Shown here: in pieces, positions 1 to 6,897 of the stretch
How the letters are laid out: the number at the start of each line of letters is the position of its first letter
Position numbering within the stretch: the stretch's first letter is position 1
Source of the DNA: Spirochaetales bacterium
GTDB taxonomy: Bacteria > Spirochaetota > Spirochaetia > SZUA-6 > DRHE01
Assembly: GCA_030615505.1 (NCBI GenBank)
Contig: JAUWZD010000023.1
Span: forward strand, 1-50,098
Length of the DNA: 50,098 nucleotides
Reading direction: 5' to 3'
Made by a program: the position numbers and the translations under genes
Notes under the pieces: generated by a model
What the model was told of the DNA's origin: nothing
The model's input: the letters and a program-made list of their open reading frames with translations, nothing else
The model's database searches: none

Positions 1-255
1 ACTAACAGGCTTTTCAATTTTTACAATTGTAAACAAAACAGCGATTAAAGATATACCACCAATAATCCCAGATAAAACACTTGCTAATAATATCGATTCG
101 ATTTCTGGAAATCCTCTATTAGCAAAAAAAGCAATTACATATCGTTTTATAAAACGTGGGTGTTCAAAAATAAGATTAATCAAGCCGGAAAACAAATGAA
201 TCCAGAATTGTATATCCAGAAAGTATTCTTTCTTCTTTGTTTTATATTCATGGCT
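1..255 (-). CDS. partial membrane protein, runs off window start
   Basis: An open frame on the minus strand runs from a stop at 256-258 to the window edge, so the C-terminus is missing. The translation begins with a polar stretch (KTKKKEYFLDIQFWIHLF), continues with a conserved-looking loop (FEHPRFIKRYVIAFFANRGF) and ends in a long hydrophobic helix (LLASVLSGIIGGISLIAVLF) followed by lysine-rich sequence, which is typical of a small multi-pass membrane protein. No ATG lies in this frame; TTG codons near 196 and 181 could start it, or an ATG at 252 in the next frame may be the true start separated by a frameshift. I do not recognise the family. The plus-strand reading frame at 160-360 is judged a shadow of it. 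Confidence 0.4.
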
Positions 256-297
256 TTATTCATTTGTAATTATTTAAAGCACATTATGGCGGCATGG

Positions 298-473
298 CGT
301 ATAACTAGATATGCGTTGGCGAAGTCCACGGAGGAAGCTTCACCAACATCAACGAATTAAATGAAGGATTCACATCAGTCAACGACATCAATTATAGCTT
401 ATAACACCAATACAGTGGATTTGGGCGGAGCGAGCCCAAAGGGCGAGCGGAGCCGCCAACGTGTAGTTATACG
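298..473. repeat. attC-like compound inverted repeat
   Basis: The ends are perfect inverted repeats, CGTATAACTA (298-307) and TAGTTATACG (464-473). Inside them sits a second perfect pair, CGTTGGCG (314-321) and CGCCAACG (454-461). The spacers between outer and inner arms differ (6 versus 2 bases). This R''-L''-L'-R' design with unequal spacers is how integron attC recombination sites fold. Inside are further GC-rich imperfect hairpins around 425-457. At 176 bp it is longer than most described attC sites, and no integrase is in the window, so the assignment is inference. It sits just downstream of the PIN toxin gene (minus strand), where a cassette attC would be expected. Confidence 0.5.
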
Positions 474-505
474 ATGTTTCGAGCCATGATGCACGATAAT
501 TGTTT

Positions 506-931
506 CTATCCAGAAGTAAATATTGCGAAGAGATTATTAAACGGCTTCTTGTCTTTAGTTCTGTAGACATAATAGTCTGAATCAATTGTTACGATGTTCG
601 TAGCATTTAATATCTCTGATGCTATTATTAGAGATCCATCTGCAAGATCTATGGGTAAATCAGCATATTTTTGGGCTAGATCAATCAATCGATCCATGTG
701 ATCCAGGGCTAATGGGAAAATAGATATTGCTCTTCTTATTATCCAGGTCAAGAAATCGATTTGCACATTCGTATTGAAGCTTAACATATGGTAAGCTTCT
801 GTGATTACAGGCCATGTTGTTATTAAATGTCCTTTAAACTTTGATAAGAAAGACTTTATGTCTTCATGATTTTTGTCATCTTTATCAAAAAGCGCAATTA
901 TTGGTCCAGCATCAATTAGAGTGTTTTGCAC
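506..931 (-). CDS. PIN-domain ribonuclease toxin (VapC-like)
   Basis: A 141-residue protein with PIN-domain hallmarks: an N-terminal Asp in LIDAGPIIALFD, a Glu in WPVITEAYHML, and Asp residues in DLADGSLIIASE and the C-terminal TIDSDYYVYR. In this family these acidic residues bind Mg or Mn and cut RNA, usually tRNA or rRNA sites. The gene overlaps the preceding antitoxin gene by 20 bases, the normal coupling for such pairs, which supports the start at 931. The C-terminal VYRTKDKKPF segment resembles PIN toxins of the VapC-like group seen in integron cassettes and spirochaetes. An attC-like repeat lies immediately downstream. Target RNA cannot be judged from sequence. Confidence 0.85.
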   Translation of the reverse strand: MQNTLIDAGPIIALFDKDDKNHEDIKSFLSKFKGHLITTWPVITEAYHMLSFNTNVQIDFLTWIIRRAISIFPLALDHMDRLIDLAQKYADLPIDLADGSLIIASEILNATNIVTIDSDYYVYRTKDKKPFNNLFAIFTSG

Positions 932-1160
932 GTATTTTTTCTTTTAATATCTTTTTATAGTCTGTTGAAAAATTAGACTGCCCGCTACCGTATTTACCAA
1001 ATAGATCTTTTCCAAGATCGTATGGGGAGGATGTTATAAAGCAGCTCTCGAGGTATGAGTTAAGTGCTTTTTTAATAATTTCAGATTTTGTCGTTTTTTC
1101 AGATTTTGCGATTGCTGCAAGCTTGGTCTCAACATCTGAAGGTAGTCTTATAGAAGTCAT
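912..1160 (-). CDS. ribbon-helix-helix antitoxin of the PIN pair
   Basis: An 82-residue protein starting TSIRLPSDVETKLAAIAKSEKTTKSEIIKKAL, a textbook CopG/RHH DNA-binding fold (beta strand TSIRLP then two helices). The C-terminal half (SSPYDLGKDLFGKYGSG) is the kind of extended tail that blocks the toxin active site. It should bind its own promoter as a dimer and neutralise the PIN toxin whose start codon lies inside this gene. A GGGAG ribosome-binding site lies just upstream of the ATG at 1160, and a repeated operator-like sequence follows. Confidence 0.85.
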   Translation of the reverse strand: MTSIRLPSDVETKLAAIAKSEKTTKSEIIKKALNSYLESCFITSSPYDLGKDLFGKYGSGQSNFSTDYKKILKEKIRAKHSN

Positions 1161-1171
1161 GTTAATCTCCC

Positions 1172-1193
1172 GTAATACATAATGTAATACATA
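1172..1193. promoter_or_regulatory. probable antitoxin operator
   Basis: Two direct copies of GTAATACATA (1172-1181 and 1184-1193) are spaced 12 bases apart just upstream of the RHH antitoxin, with a near-palindrome TACATAATGTA between them. Ribbon-helix-helix antitoxins bind such paired short repeats to repress their own operon, so this is the likely autoregulatory site; it also covers the region where a promoter must lie. Confidence 0.5.
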
Positions 1194-1562
1194 TTGATTT
1201 AAATGTCAATTGATTTTTTTGGTAAACTTGATCTTTGAATATAGACGATTTCTGTACAGATAAAAGCTGGCTCGAAATATCGTCTACTACGGGTTGGCGG
1301 CTTCGGGGCCTTCGGCACCTTCGACCAAATTGCGTTGCTGTCCCGGATTTTGCTGGGGCGAGCATACCGGATTAGCTCTACTTGAAAAGTGTTTATTCTA
1401 TCAGCAACAATTAAGAGCGAAGTCGTGTGTGTTAAAAAGCAAAATCTCGCGCCATCAGCGCAAATTCGGCAACCCGTGTTCGTTATCGGAAATTGCGAGT
1501 CCACCTAAAGGAATTAAATTTAAAAATGAACCTTACTTTTTATGAAAAAGGAGAGTACTAAA
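1194..1562. other. intergenic stretch with GC-rich hairpin debris
   Basis: No convincing gene is seen. The part near 1290-1345 holds GTTGGCGGCTTCGGGGCC and TTCGGCACCTTCG, a GC-rich hairpin-rich patch that shares GTTGGCGGC with the attC-like repeat at 298-473 (read on the opposite strand), so it may be the decayed remains of another such site. The 1294-1545 and 1199-1504 open frames show no protein-like features. Confidence 0.35.
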
Positions 1563-1979
1563 ATGAAATGGGAAAATACTTTAATGGCGTATAAGGAAAA
1601 TATAAAAAGCAGAGGTTTCTGGGACTGGGTAAAGGCACACACATCTTTTATGAAACCTTTGCATAGATATGATGGAGTTTTTTATCTGACTGAGCAGAAG
1701 TTGGCATTTATTGGAAGAGATGTGAAAGAAAAAAAGGATTTTAAGTTAGAAGTTGAAATTGGGAACATTACAGACATACACTTTGGATTTGACGATGTAT
1801 TTACAGGATGGGAGGACAGAGCAGCTCCTTGGAATAAACCTCTGAGGGTAAGATACAAATCTAAAGAAGGAGAGAGAACAATATACCTTTTCGTGAATTT
1901 TCATCATAAATATGGAATGAGGACTTCCGACAATAAAGAAGCTTTTGAAAAATTAAAATCTCTCTTGGAAGGGAAATAA
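1563..1979 (+). CDS. small PH/GRAM-like protein of unknown role
   Basis: A 138-residue soluble protein. The pattern DGVFYLTEQKLAFIGRD, then a strand-rich middle (LEVEIGNITDIHFGFDD) and a C-terminal helix (NKEAFEKLKSLL) matches the shape of bacterial PH/GRAM-like domains, which often carry a loop such as FTGWEDRAAPWNKPLRVRY. I chose the ATG at 1563 because GGAGAG lies at 1551-1556 at good spacing; the in-frame ATG at 1542 has no ribosome-binding site. The gene is preceded by an apparent cassette boundary and followed at once by a tiny ORF. Function is unknown. Confidence 0.75.
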   Translation: MKWENTLMAYKENIKSRGFWDWVKAHTSFMKPLHRYDGVFYLTEQKLAFIGRDVKEKKDFKLEVEIGNITDIHFGFDDVFTGWEDRAAPWNKPLRVRYKSKEGERTIYLFVNFHHKYGMRTSDNKEAFEKLKSLLEGK

Positions 1980-1981
1980 AT

Positions 1982-2101
1982 ATGGAAAGGAAAATGGAGT
2001 ATCAAGGAGTTCCGATAAGAGCACTTGCTTATCTCATTGTCAATGGTATCAGTTTAGGTTTTCATTTGAACTATGGTATTGGCAAAAAATATAGAAAATA
2101 A
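1982..2101 (+). CDS. 39-residue small protein
   Basis: A short ORF begins 2 bases after the stop of the PH-like gene, with GGAAGGG about 10 bases upstream (inside the end of that gene), so it could be translationally coupled. The product begins MERKMEYQGVPIRALAYL and has one moderately hydrophobic stretch (IRALAYLIVNGISLGFHL) and a basic tail (KKYRK). It could be a small membrane protein or simply the remains of a longer gene. No family recognised. Confidence 0.3.
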   Translation: MERKMEYQGVPIRALAYLIVNGISLGFHLNYGIGKKYRK

Positions 2102-2129
2102 CTATACTAATTAAATAGAGGACATTTCA

Positions 2130-2310
2130 ATGACAAAAAAAGAAGTACCATATAAAGAAATAGAAATGTTTCCTGAATCTTTAATTGGAGAGGTTTTAGA
2201 TTTTATCCATTTTCTCAAAACAAAAAATGGAAACACTCATCCAAAGTGAATCTTCACTTCAAAAGGATTGGTTGCTACCAGAAGAAGATAAAGCGTGGAA
2301 AAATTTGTAA
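2130..2310 (+). pseudogene. DUF2281-type antitoxin broken by a frameshift
   Basis: Two overlapping reading frames together make one recognisable antitoxin. The first (2130-2249) gives FPESLIGEVLDFIHFLK, the conserved core of DUF2281 antitoxins; the second (2227-2310) gives SESSLQKDWLLPEEDKAWKNL, their equally conserved C-terminus. The switch falls in the A-rich run around 2217-2227, so an indel in that run split the gene, or the sequence has an error there. The intact protein would be about 65 residues and would neutralise the MazF-like toxin that begins inside its 3' end. Confidence 0.65.
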
Positions 2311-2626
2311 AGGGAGACGTTGTTGTAGTTCCCTTTCCATTTTAGACCTTACTACATCTGAAAGGAGGCCCGCTCTCATAGTAACGGTTTTAACAGGATA
2401 TGATGTAATACTTGCTCAAATAACAAGCAAGAATATCCGAGACAATTACTCAATAGCTATTCATGACAGCGACTTTAAGACAGGAAATATTAAAGCTGAT
2501 AGTAATGTCCGCCCGAATCGTTTATTTACAGCGGATAAAAATATAATACTTTATAAAATAGGCAGTCTGAATAATAACAAAGTCGATACGATTATTAATA
2601 GAATTGTTGAAATAATTAAACAGTAA
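2295..2626 (+). pseudogene. MazF/PemK-family endoribonuclease toxin with a frameshift
   Basis: Starting at GTG 2295, inside the antitoxin end, the frame reads EKFVKGDVVVVPFPF, the standard MazF/PemK opening, then hits TAG at 2343-2345. Re-entering one frame over at 2342 gives LDLTTSERRPALIV and continues with normal MazF features to the stop at 2626 (KADSNVRPNRLFTADKNII, KIGSLNNNKVDTIINRI). One missing T in the TTTT run repairs the gene to about 110 residues. The family cleaves mRNA at short sequences. Because both partners of this pair carry indels in homopolymers, either the module is dead or the sequence is slightly wrong here. Confidence 0.7.
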
Positions 2627-2647
2627 TTTTTTAAAATTGCGATCAAC

Positions 2648-2875
2648 GGCGTATAACTATGCATTCACACTGCACTCGCTTCGCTCGCTTGGCCTTTTGC
2701 ACATAGCCCTTTGGCACGTATTTTGCCATTTGGTTTCATTGAAGTATTATGAAGAAATAGGTAACCTCCCTGTGTTGCGAGTTTGTATCAATAGTTACCG
2801 TTTGAGCGAGCAAAATGATGTGCCAAGCCTGCGCGTGATACTTCACTTAGCCAATAAAGGGGATAGACTGAAAAA
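2648..2875 (+). other. second attC-like start and gene-free spacer
   Basis: Just after the MazF stop the 12-mer GGCGTATAACTA (2648-2659) repeats exactly the left end of the repeat at 298-473. It is followed by TGCATTCACACTGC and GC-rich hairpin sequence (CTCGCTTCGCTCGC). A clear opposite arm is not present; TAGTTACCG near 2793 is the nearest match. The position directly behind a cassette-like toxin gene fits an attC site. The open frame 2637-2879 is translated hairpin sequence and is not believed. Confidence 0.4.
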
Positions 2876-3313
2876 ATGATCGGTCTTTGGTTTTATAAAC
2901 CAGGTGAGTATAATGTTGAGGTTGTAGAAGACAAAATCGAAAATCTTAGGCCAGGTGATATTTTTCTCTTCAGGGGCAGGGGCGAGATATTTCGCCATTC
3001 AGCAGTAATCCAATCGATTGATTTTGTGAAGGGTGTGATTAGATATATTCAATGTACTGACTGGGCGCCTCAAATCGAACGTGGCGTTCACGAGTCTTTT
3101 ATCAATTTTGACCCTTCTAATTCGGGAATAAGCTTGAAAAATAAATCTGTCGAATGGAAGCAAGAAATATATCCTACCTTTGTTGGAGAAGCGGGGCTCA
3201 AATACTGGAAAAATGATGGGGATCGTTACAGAGCATACAGGCAATCAGGTGGAAGTGTAATAGTTAGGCTTAAGTTGAATCAAGTTTTTCAGCAGGCAGC
3301 TCTTTTGACTTAA
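2876..3313 (+). CDS. hypothetical protein with NlpC/P60-like segment
   Basis: The reading frame encodes about 145 residues. [23 protein letters not shown] resembles the GDxxFFxG...H segment around the histidine of NlpC/P60-type papain-like hydrolases, and [27 protein letters not shown] resembles the downstream part of permuted members. No catalytic cysteine upstream is visible, so the start may be truncated. The last roughly 14 codons (from about 3270) read into the opposite-strand recQ fragment, so the natural C-terminus is probably lost as well. Function is not assignable; the call rests on a weak motif resemblance. Confidence 0.5.
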   Translation: MIGLWFYKPGEYNVEVVEDKIENLRPGDIFLFRGRGEIFRHSAVIQSIDFVKGVIRYIQCTDWAPQIERGVHESFINFDPSNSGISLKNKSVEWKQEIYPTFVGEAGLKYWKNDGDRYRAYRQSGGSVIVRLKLNQVFQQAALLT

Positions 3314-3536
3314 GAAAATCGAGCTGATCTTTCATTAAGGACAGTAAGGGTGAGATAACCAGCGTTAAACCCGGAAGCAGCAAGGCGGGAAGCTGGTAAC
3401 ATAGGGATTTGCCCGAACCGGATGGGAAGACAGCAACAGAGGATTGCCCTTTTAAGAGCAGTTGAATAACATCTTTTTGCCCCTTAAGAAAACCGGTAAA
3501 ACCAAAATACTTATCTAACTCCTGTTCAAACAGCAT
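3270..3536 (-). pseudogene. recQ: RecQ helicase N-terminal fragment
   Basis: The 88-residue product starts with the normal RecQ N-terminus ([25 protein letters not shown]) and has the Walker A region in the form [19 protein letters not shown] and motif Ia ([17 protein letters not shown]). RecQ helicases unwind DNA in recombination repair and are about 600 residues, so the DEAH box, motifs III-VI, the zinc-binding and HRDC regions are all missing. The frame ends shortly after [13 protein letters not shown], where it meets the accessory cassette region. The stub marks a breakpoint; it cannot be functional alone. Confidence 0.8.
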
Positions 3537-3581
3537 ACAATACCTTAAGTCAATTATGTGAATTAATGAAAGTGTGTTCTG

Positions 3582-3974
3582 TCACCAATGTATACAATGG
3601 TCAAAAGTAATAAGACAGAGTTTTCCGGATCTTGCGAAGGCGGCAAGATAAGCCTCATTCCAAACCTTGGGTGAATAAGACTGCCTGTGAGAATATTCAC
3701 GCCAGAGTGATTCCAAACCTGCCGGTTCGACTACAAATATAACTCCAGGGTCACCAACCAGCATATCGTAACAATACCAGGCTTTTGTCAGGGATATTGC
3801 ATCGGCCCCGAATGCGGCAGGATTAGTGGCCAAACGGAGGAATCCTTGCTGCGTCATCCTGCAAAATGAACAGGTATAGTTTCTCCTGTTTTCAAATCAT
3901 TCTTTAGCAGCTCGATGGTGCGCATGTGCTTCGAATGTAAGTGCCAATCAGATATTAATGTCCGGTAGATACAT
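3582..3974 (-). pseudogene. VapC-like PIN toxin with two in-frame TGA codons
   Basis: Reading from ATG 3974, which overlaps the end of the antitoxin gene, gives MYLPDINI-TGA-LALTFEAHAHHRAAKE-TGA-FENRRNYTCSFCRMTQQGFL and then an open frame to 3582. This aligns by eye along its whole length (about 130 residues) with a well-known PIN toxin subfamily, including the first Asp (PDIN), the CRMTQQGFLRLATNP core and the acidic C-terminal motif (WNEAYLAAFA, ITFD). In that subfamily both stop positions are normally Trp (NVWLAL, and AKEWF). Codons 9 (3948-3950) and 26 (3897-3899) are thus TGG to TGA changes. Later Trp codons in the gene are TGG. Likely an inactivated toxin; UGA readthrough is the alternative. 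Confidence 0.7.
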
Positions 3975-4239
3975 GCAAGTCCCCGTTTTCGAGAAGCTCA
4001 GCCGCTCGTTCTGGTGTAAGGGCGGTAGAGCCAAGCTGTTTTAAGGGAATTAGTGGCAACTGAACGTGTTGTTTCTTATACGTAAATTCACTGCCGATTA
4101 GCTCGTGCTCTACCGATTGAGAGATAAAATTTTTTAGGGGTATACCACGAAGTGAAGCAGCAGCTTTTGCACGACGGAAGAGTTTATCTGGCATGTCAAC
4201 GATACGATACAAACCGTTTACACTAAGGCCCAATATCAT
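3955..4239 (-). CDS. VapB-like antitoxin
   Basis: The core VDMPDKLFRRAKAAASLRGIPLKNFISQSVEHEL is the DNA-binding region typical of antitoxins paired with this PIN subfamily; the tail (LPLIPLKQLGSTALTPERAAELLENGDL) is the toxin-binding part. The 3' end overlaps the toxin start (ATG 3974). Start choice is uncertain: ATG 4239 (MILGLSVNGLYRIVDMPD) is listed, but a TTG or the ATG at 4194 is possible. The longer frame to 4350 runs into the HAD gene and is unlikely. Because the toxin carries stops, this antitoxin may now be orphaned. Confidence 0.65.
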   Translation of the reverse strand: MILGLSVNGLYRIVDMPDKLFRRAKAAASLRGIPLKNFISQSVEHELIGSEFTYKKQHVQLPLIPLKQLGSTALTPERAAELLENGDLHVSTGH

Positions 4240-4243
4240 GCTT

Positions 4244-5092
4244 CTATGATGCGGATAAGCTGATTCGTTTAAGGATATACTTAACCACACTGTCCTCTTC
4301 ATTGGTGCCGATAACCTCAGTGGCCAGTTTTTTAATTTGGGGGTGGGCATTTTCTACGGACACCGCTCTGGCTGCAAATTTGAACATTTTCAAATCGTTA
4401 ATGTCGTCTCCGAATACCGTCAAATTCTCAGGTTTCAGCTTAAGCAGATAGAGCAGGGTTTTTATGGCCTGGTCTTTGGTGGCTCTTCTGTCATGAATGG
4501 TCAGCCAGTACCATCCCGGAGAGTAGAAGTTTTCGTAGAAGTGGATTTCTACCTGACCGGCAAATGTCTCCGCCGCGTGCAAAGCGAGGGGTCTTAATAT
4601 GTCTTCCCGATCGATTACTGTGAAACAAATGATACGGTCAGCCAGGGTATCTTCCAGATGCCTGGATTTCTTTAGCCTTGAGTCCCGGGCTTGTGTTCTA
4701 TCCCTCAGATACCAGGCCATCCCGTTGTTATCAATCTTCTGGTAATAGAGGCAGTCTTTCTCACCGTTAAAGCCGGATATAAATGGCCAGAGCCCGTTTC
4801 GGCGTATGATAGAGAAGATTTTTTGCGTAAGACCCGAATCGATCGACTGTACGGTTCGATGAAGTCCTGTTTTTAGATCGGAGATAAAGGCGCCATTGAA
4901 CTCGATTACAGGTAGGGAGAAAGGCAGATCCCGAAGAATGGGTCTCATAGAAGCGACACTACGAGCGCTTGCTACGGTAAAGAGAATTCCCGATTCCAGT
5001 ATCTGCTTAAGTTTCTTTAGAGCGAATTCCGAGAGCGTGGCGTTATTTCTAAGGAGTGTTCCGTCAAGGTCGGAAATAAAGATCTCTTTCAT
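4244..5092 (-). CDS. Cof-type HAD phosphatase
   Basis: The 282-residue protein carries all HAD signatures: motif I FISDLDGTLL at the N-terminus with its two catalytic Asp, motif II around FTVASARS, a Lys before GDDIND (motif IV, FGDDINDLKMFKFA) and the typical NAHPQIKKLATEVIGTNEEDSVVKYI ending of Cof/YbiV-like proteins with a C2 cap. Such enzymes dephosphorylate sugar phosphates or cofactors such as PLP and FMN in the cytoplasm. The exact substrate cannot be read from sequence. It lies on the opposite strand from the adjacent vitamin B6 genes, so a PLP phosphatase role is possible but unproven. Confidence 0.85.
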   Translation of the reverse strand: MKEIFISDLDGTLLRNNATLSEFALKKLKQILESGILFTVASARSVASMRPILRDLPFSLPVIEFNGAFISDLKTGLHRTVQSIDSGLTQKIFSIIRRNGLWPFISGFNGEKDCLYYQKIDNNGMAWYLRDRTQARDSRLKKSRHLEDTLADRIICFTVIDREDILRPLALHAAETFAGQVEIHFYENFYSPGWYWLTIHDRRATKDQAIKTLLYLLKLKPENLTVFGDDINDLKMFKFAARAVSVENAHPQIKKLATEVIGTNEEDSVVKYILKRISLSAS

Positions 5093-5228
5093 CTATCCGT
5101 GTATAAAGCCACTCGCATAACTCCTGAGCTTCTGATAATTGTTAAATTTACAGACCTCCGGTGTTACGATCCGGTTAATATATGCCTAAACACTATTATA
5201 TTTTCGCCTGAAGGTAAACTCTTTGGCA

Positions 5229-5256
5229 GTGGGGCTAAAGACAGATAAAGCCCACC
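5229..5256. terminator. hairpin in the gap before pdxR
   Basis: GTGGGGCT and AGCCCACC flank a 12-base loop in the 326-base gap between the HAD gene and the pdxR-like gene. There is no strong U-tract, so it is a weak candidate for a structure or terminator. The rest of the gap (5093-5418) is AT-rich and contains GGTATACAAAT (5348-5358) and its near inverse ATTTGTAC (5400-5407) just before the regulator start, a possible operator. Confidence 0.3.
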
Positions 5257-5418
5257 AGTCTTCTAAATGGCATACCTGGAATTGGCATAATCACAATCTT
5301 AATTGCAGTCCATTTATGCTTTTGAATAGCTAAAAATTGGATTGGATGGTATACAAATTTATAAGATTGGAGCTTTTACATCTAATGATCTACTGGTATA
5401 TTTGTACAGAGTGGATTA

Positions 5419-6897
5419 ATGATCATAGATCTGGATAGAGCCAAAAAAATTCCATTATATCTTCAGATCCGGAGTAAAATCGCAGGTCTTATAGAGAAGG
5501 GGCTTCTTCAGCCCGGAAGCAGGCTTCCTGCCACAAGGGATTTGGCTGGTTCTCTTGATGTAAGCAGGAACACAGTTGTATTGGCCTATCAGGAACTGGA
5601 AGTAAGTGGGATCATAACTTCTCAAGTTGGCAAAGGCTCCTTTGTCTGCAAGCATCTACCGCCCGGCATTTCCTCTCCCGGAAGAGACACAGAAATGACC
5701 ATGAGCTTTGAGGGACTCTTTTCCACAGGTTGGATGAAGTCTCACGCTCCCCTTCTTTCAGTAATGGAACAGATATCCTATGCAGAAGATGATCCTGATA
5801 TGATTTCCTTAGCCTCGGCCCTGCCGGATCGGGATTTATTCCCCCTGGGAGAATTCCGGAACTGCCTGCAGTCAGCCATGAGGCGATATGGTTCAGACCT
5901 GCTCATGTCAGGCTCTCCGAGGGGTTTTAAGCCGCTTTTTGAGTATCTTCCCCTTTTTTTAGCGCGTCGAAGCGTAATTTGTGAGAGTGATAATATAATG
6001 ATAGTCAATGGAATACAACAAGGATTGAGCCTTGTCGGGCAGCTCTTTGTTGATCCGGGTGACACAGTAATTCTGGAAAACCTCACCTATCCTGGAGCCC
6101 TTGGGGTTTTTCGTTCACTCCAGGCAAATTGCATTGGTATTCCAGTGGATTCCGACGGTATCAGAGTAGATATTTTAGAAAATGTCCTCAGGCGTAGAAG
6201 CGCCAAGCTTCTTTATACAATACCCACATTCCAAAATCCAACGAGTACGATTCTGTCAATTGAGAGAAGGAAGCGTTTAATAGAAATCTGTAGAGAGAAT
6301 CAGGTTATCATTATTGAGGATGATTATGCTCATGAGCTTAATTTCGAAGGTGTTGAGGCACTACCCCTGAAAGCCTGGGATGAATGTGATGGGATTATCT
6401 ATATGGGTAGCTTTTCGGAGATTCTCTTTCCCGGAATCAGACTCAGTTGGATTTTAGCTTCCCGGTCAGTTTTGGACAGGCTTCTTTTGATAAAAGAATC
6501 CTCGGACCTTTACACAAATCGCATTCTGCAGGGTGCACTCCTGGAGTTCTCCCTGCGGGGCTTTTTAGACAAACATCTCAAAAGGAAACGATTAGTCTAC
6601 AGAAAAAGACGCGATATCATGCTGGAAGCTATGGAAAAGCACTTCCCTGTAGAGGTCTCCTGGCAAAAACCTAAAGGAGGTCTTTTTCAGTGGGTGGATC
6701 TACCCTCAACAATCGATGCCCTCTCAGTCCTGCTGAAAGGAAGAGAACTGGGAGTGGTCTTCGCTCCGGATCGAATGTTCTCAGTGGAGGAGTGGGAGAG
6801 AGGAGGCTTCCGGTTAGGGTTCGCCGATGTGAGAGAGGAAAAGATTGAGAGAGGCATAAGGATTCTCGGAGATATTTTAAAGGAGGTAATTTTATGA
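5419..6897 (+). CDS. pdxR: MocR/PdxR-type regulator (GntR HTH fused to aminotransferase fold)
   Basis: The 492-residue protein has an N-terminal winged helix ([47 protein letters not shown]) and a fold-type I aminotransferase domain from about residue 110. PdxR proteins sense PLP and switch on pdxST; here pdxS follows with a 4-base overlap, so the role is well supported. The internal PLP-binding landmarks include NPTS and the DDDYAHEL region. A notable oddity is the Schiff-base region, which reads [17 protein letters not shown]: the family normally has a Lys where this has Glu (SFSK to SFSE). If real, PLP could not form the internal aldimine. Start chosen at 5419; the upstream gap carries a possible inverted operator. 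Confidence 0.85.
   Translation: MIIDLDRAKKIPLYLQIRSKIAGLIEKGLLQPGSRLPATRDLAGSLDVSRNTVVLAYQELEVSGIITSQVGKGSFVCKHLPPGISSPGRDTEMTMSFEGLFSTGWMKSHAPLLSVMEQISYAEDDPDMISLASALPDRDLFPLGEFRNCLQSAMRRYGSDLLMSGSPRGFKPLFEYLPLFLARRSVICESDNIMIVNGIQQGLSLVGQLFVDPGDTVILENLTYPGALGVFRSLQANCIGIPVDSDGIRVDILENVLRRRSAKLLYTIPTFQNPTSTILSIERRKRLIEICRENQVIIIEDDYAHELNFEGVEALPLKAWDECDGIIYMGSFSEILFPGIRLSWILASRSVLDRLLLIKESSDLYTNRILQGALLEFSLRGFLDKHLKRKRLVYRKRRDIMLEAMEKHFPVEVSWQKPKGGLFQWVDLPSTIDALSVLLKGRELGVVFAPDRMFSVEEWERGGFRLGFADVREEKIERGIRILGDILKEVIL

Noticed and set aside
160-360. Plus-strand ORF of 66 codons
   Set aside because: It lies antisense to a more protein-like membrane frame and runs into the attC-like repeat.
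1294-1545. ORF of 83 codons with many Pro, Gly, Ser and Cys
   Set aside because: Composition reflects GC-rich hairpin sequence; no start signal or domain.
2637-2879. ORF of 80 codons overlapping the next gene start
   Set aside because: It translates the attC-like hairpin; no family features.
3582-3974. Genome-wide reassignment of TGA to Trp
   Set aside because: Many intact genes here end in TGA at expected positions and use TGG for Trp, so TGA is a stop in general.
5093-5418. Possible riboswitch before the vitamin B6 genes
   Set aside because: Only a weak hairpin and a possible operator are present; no known riboswitch fold seen and PdxR is the expected control.
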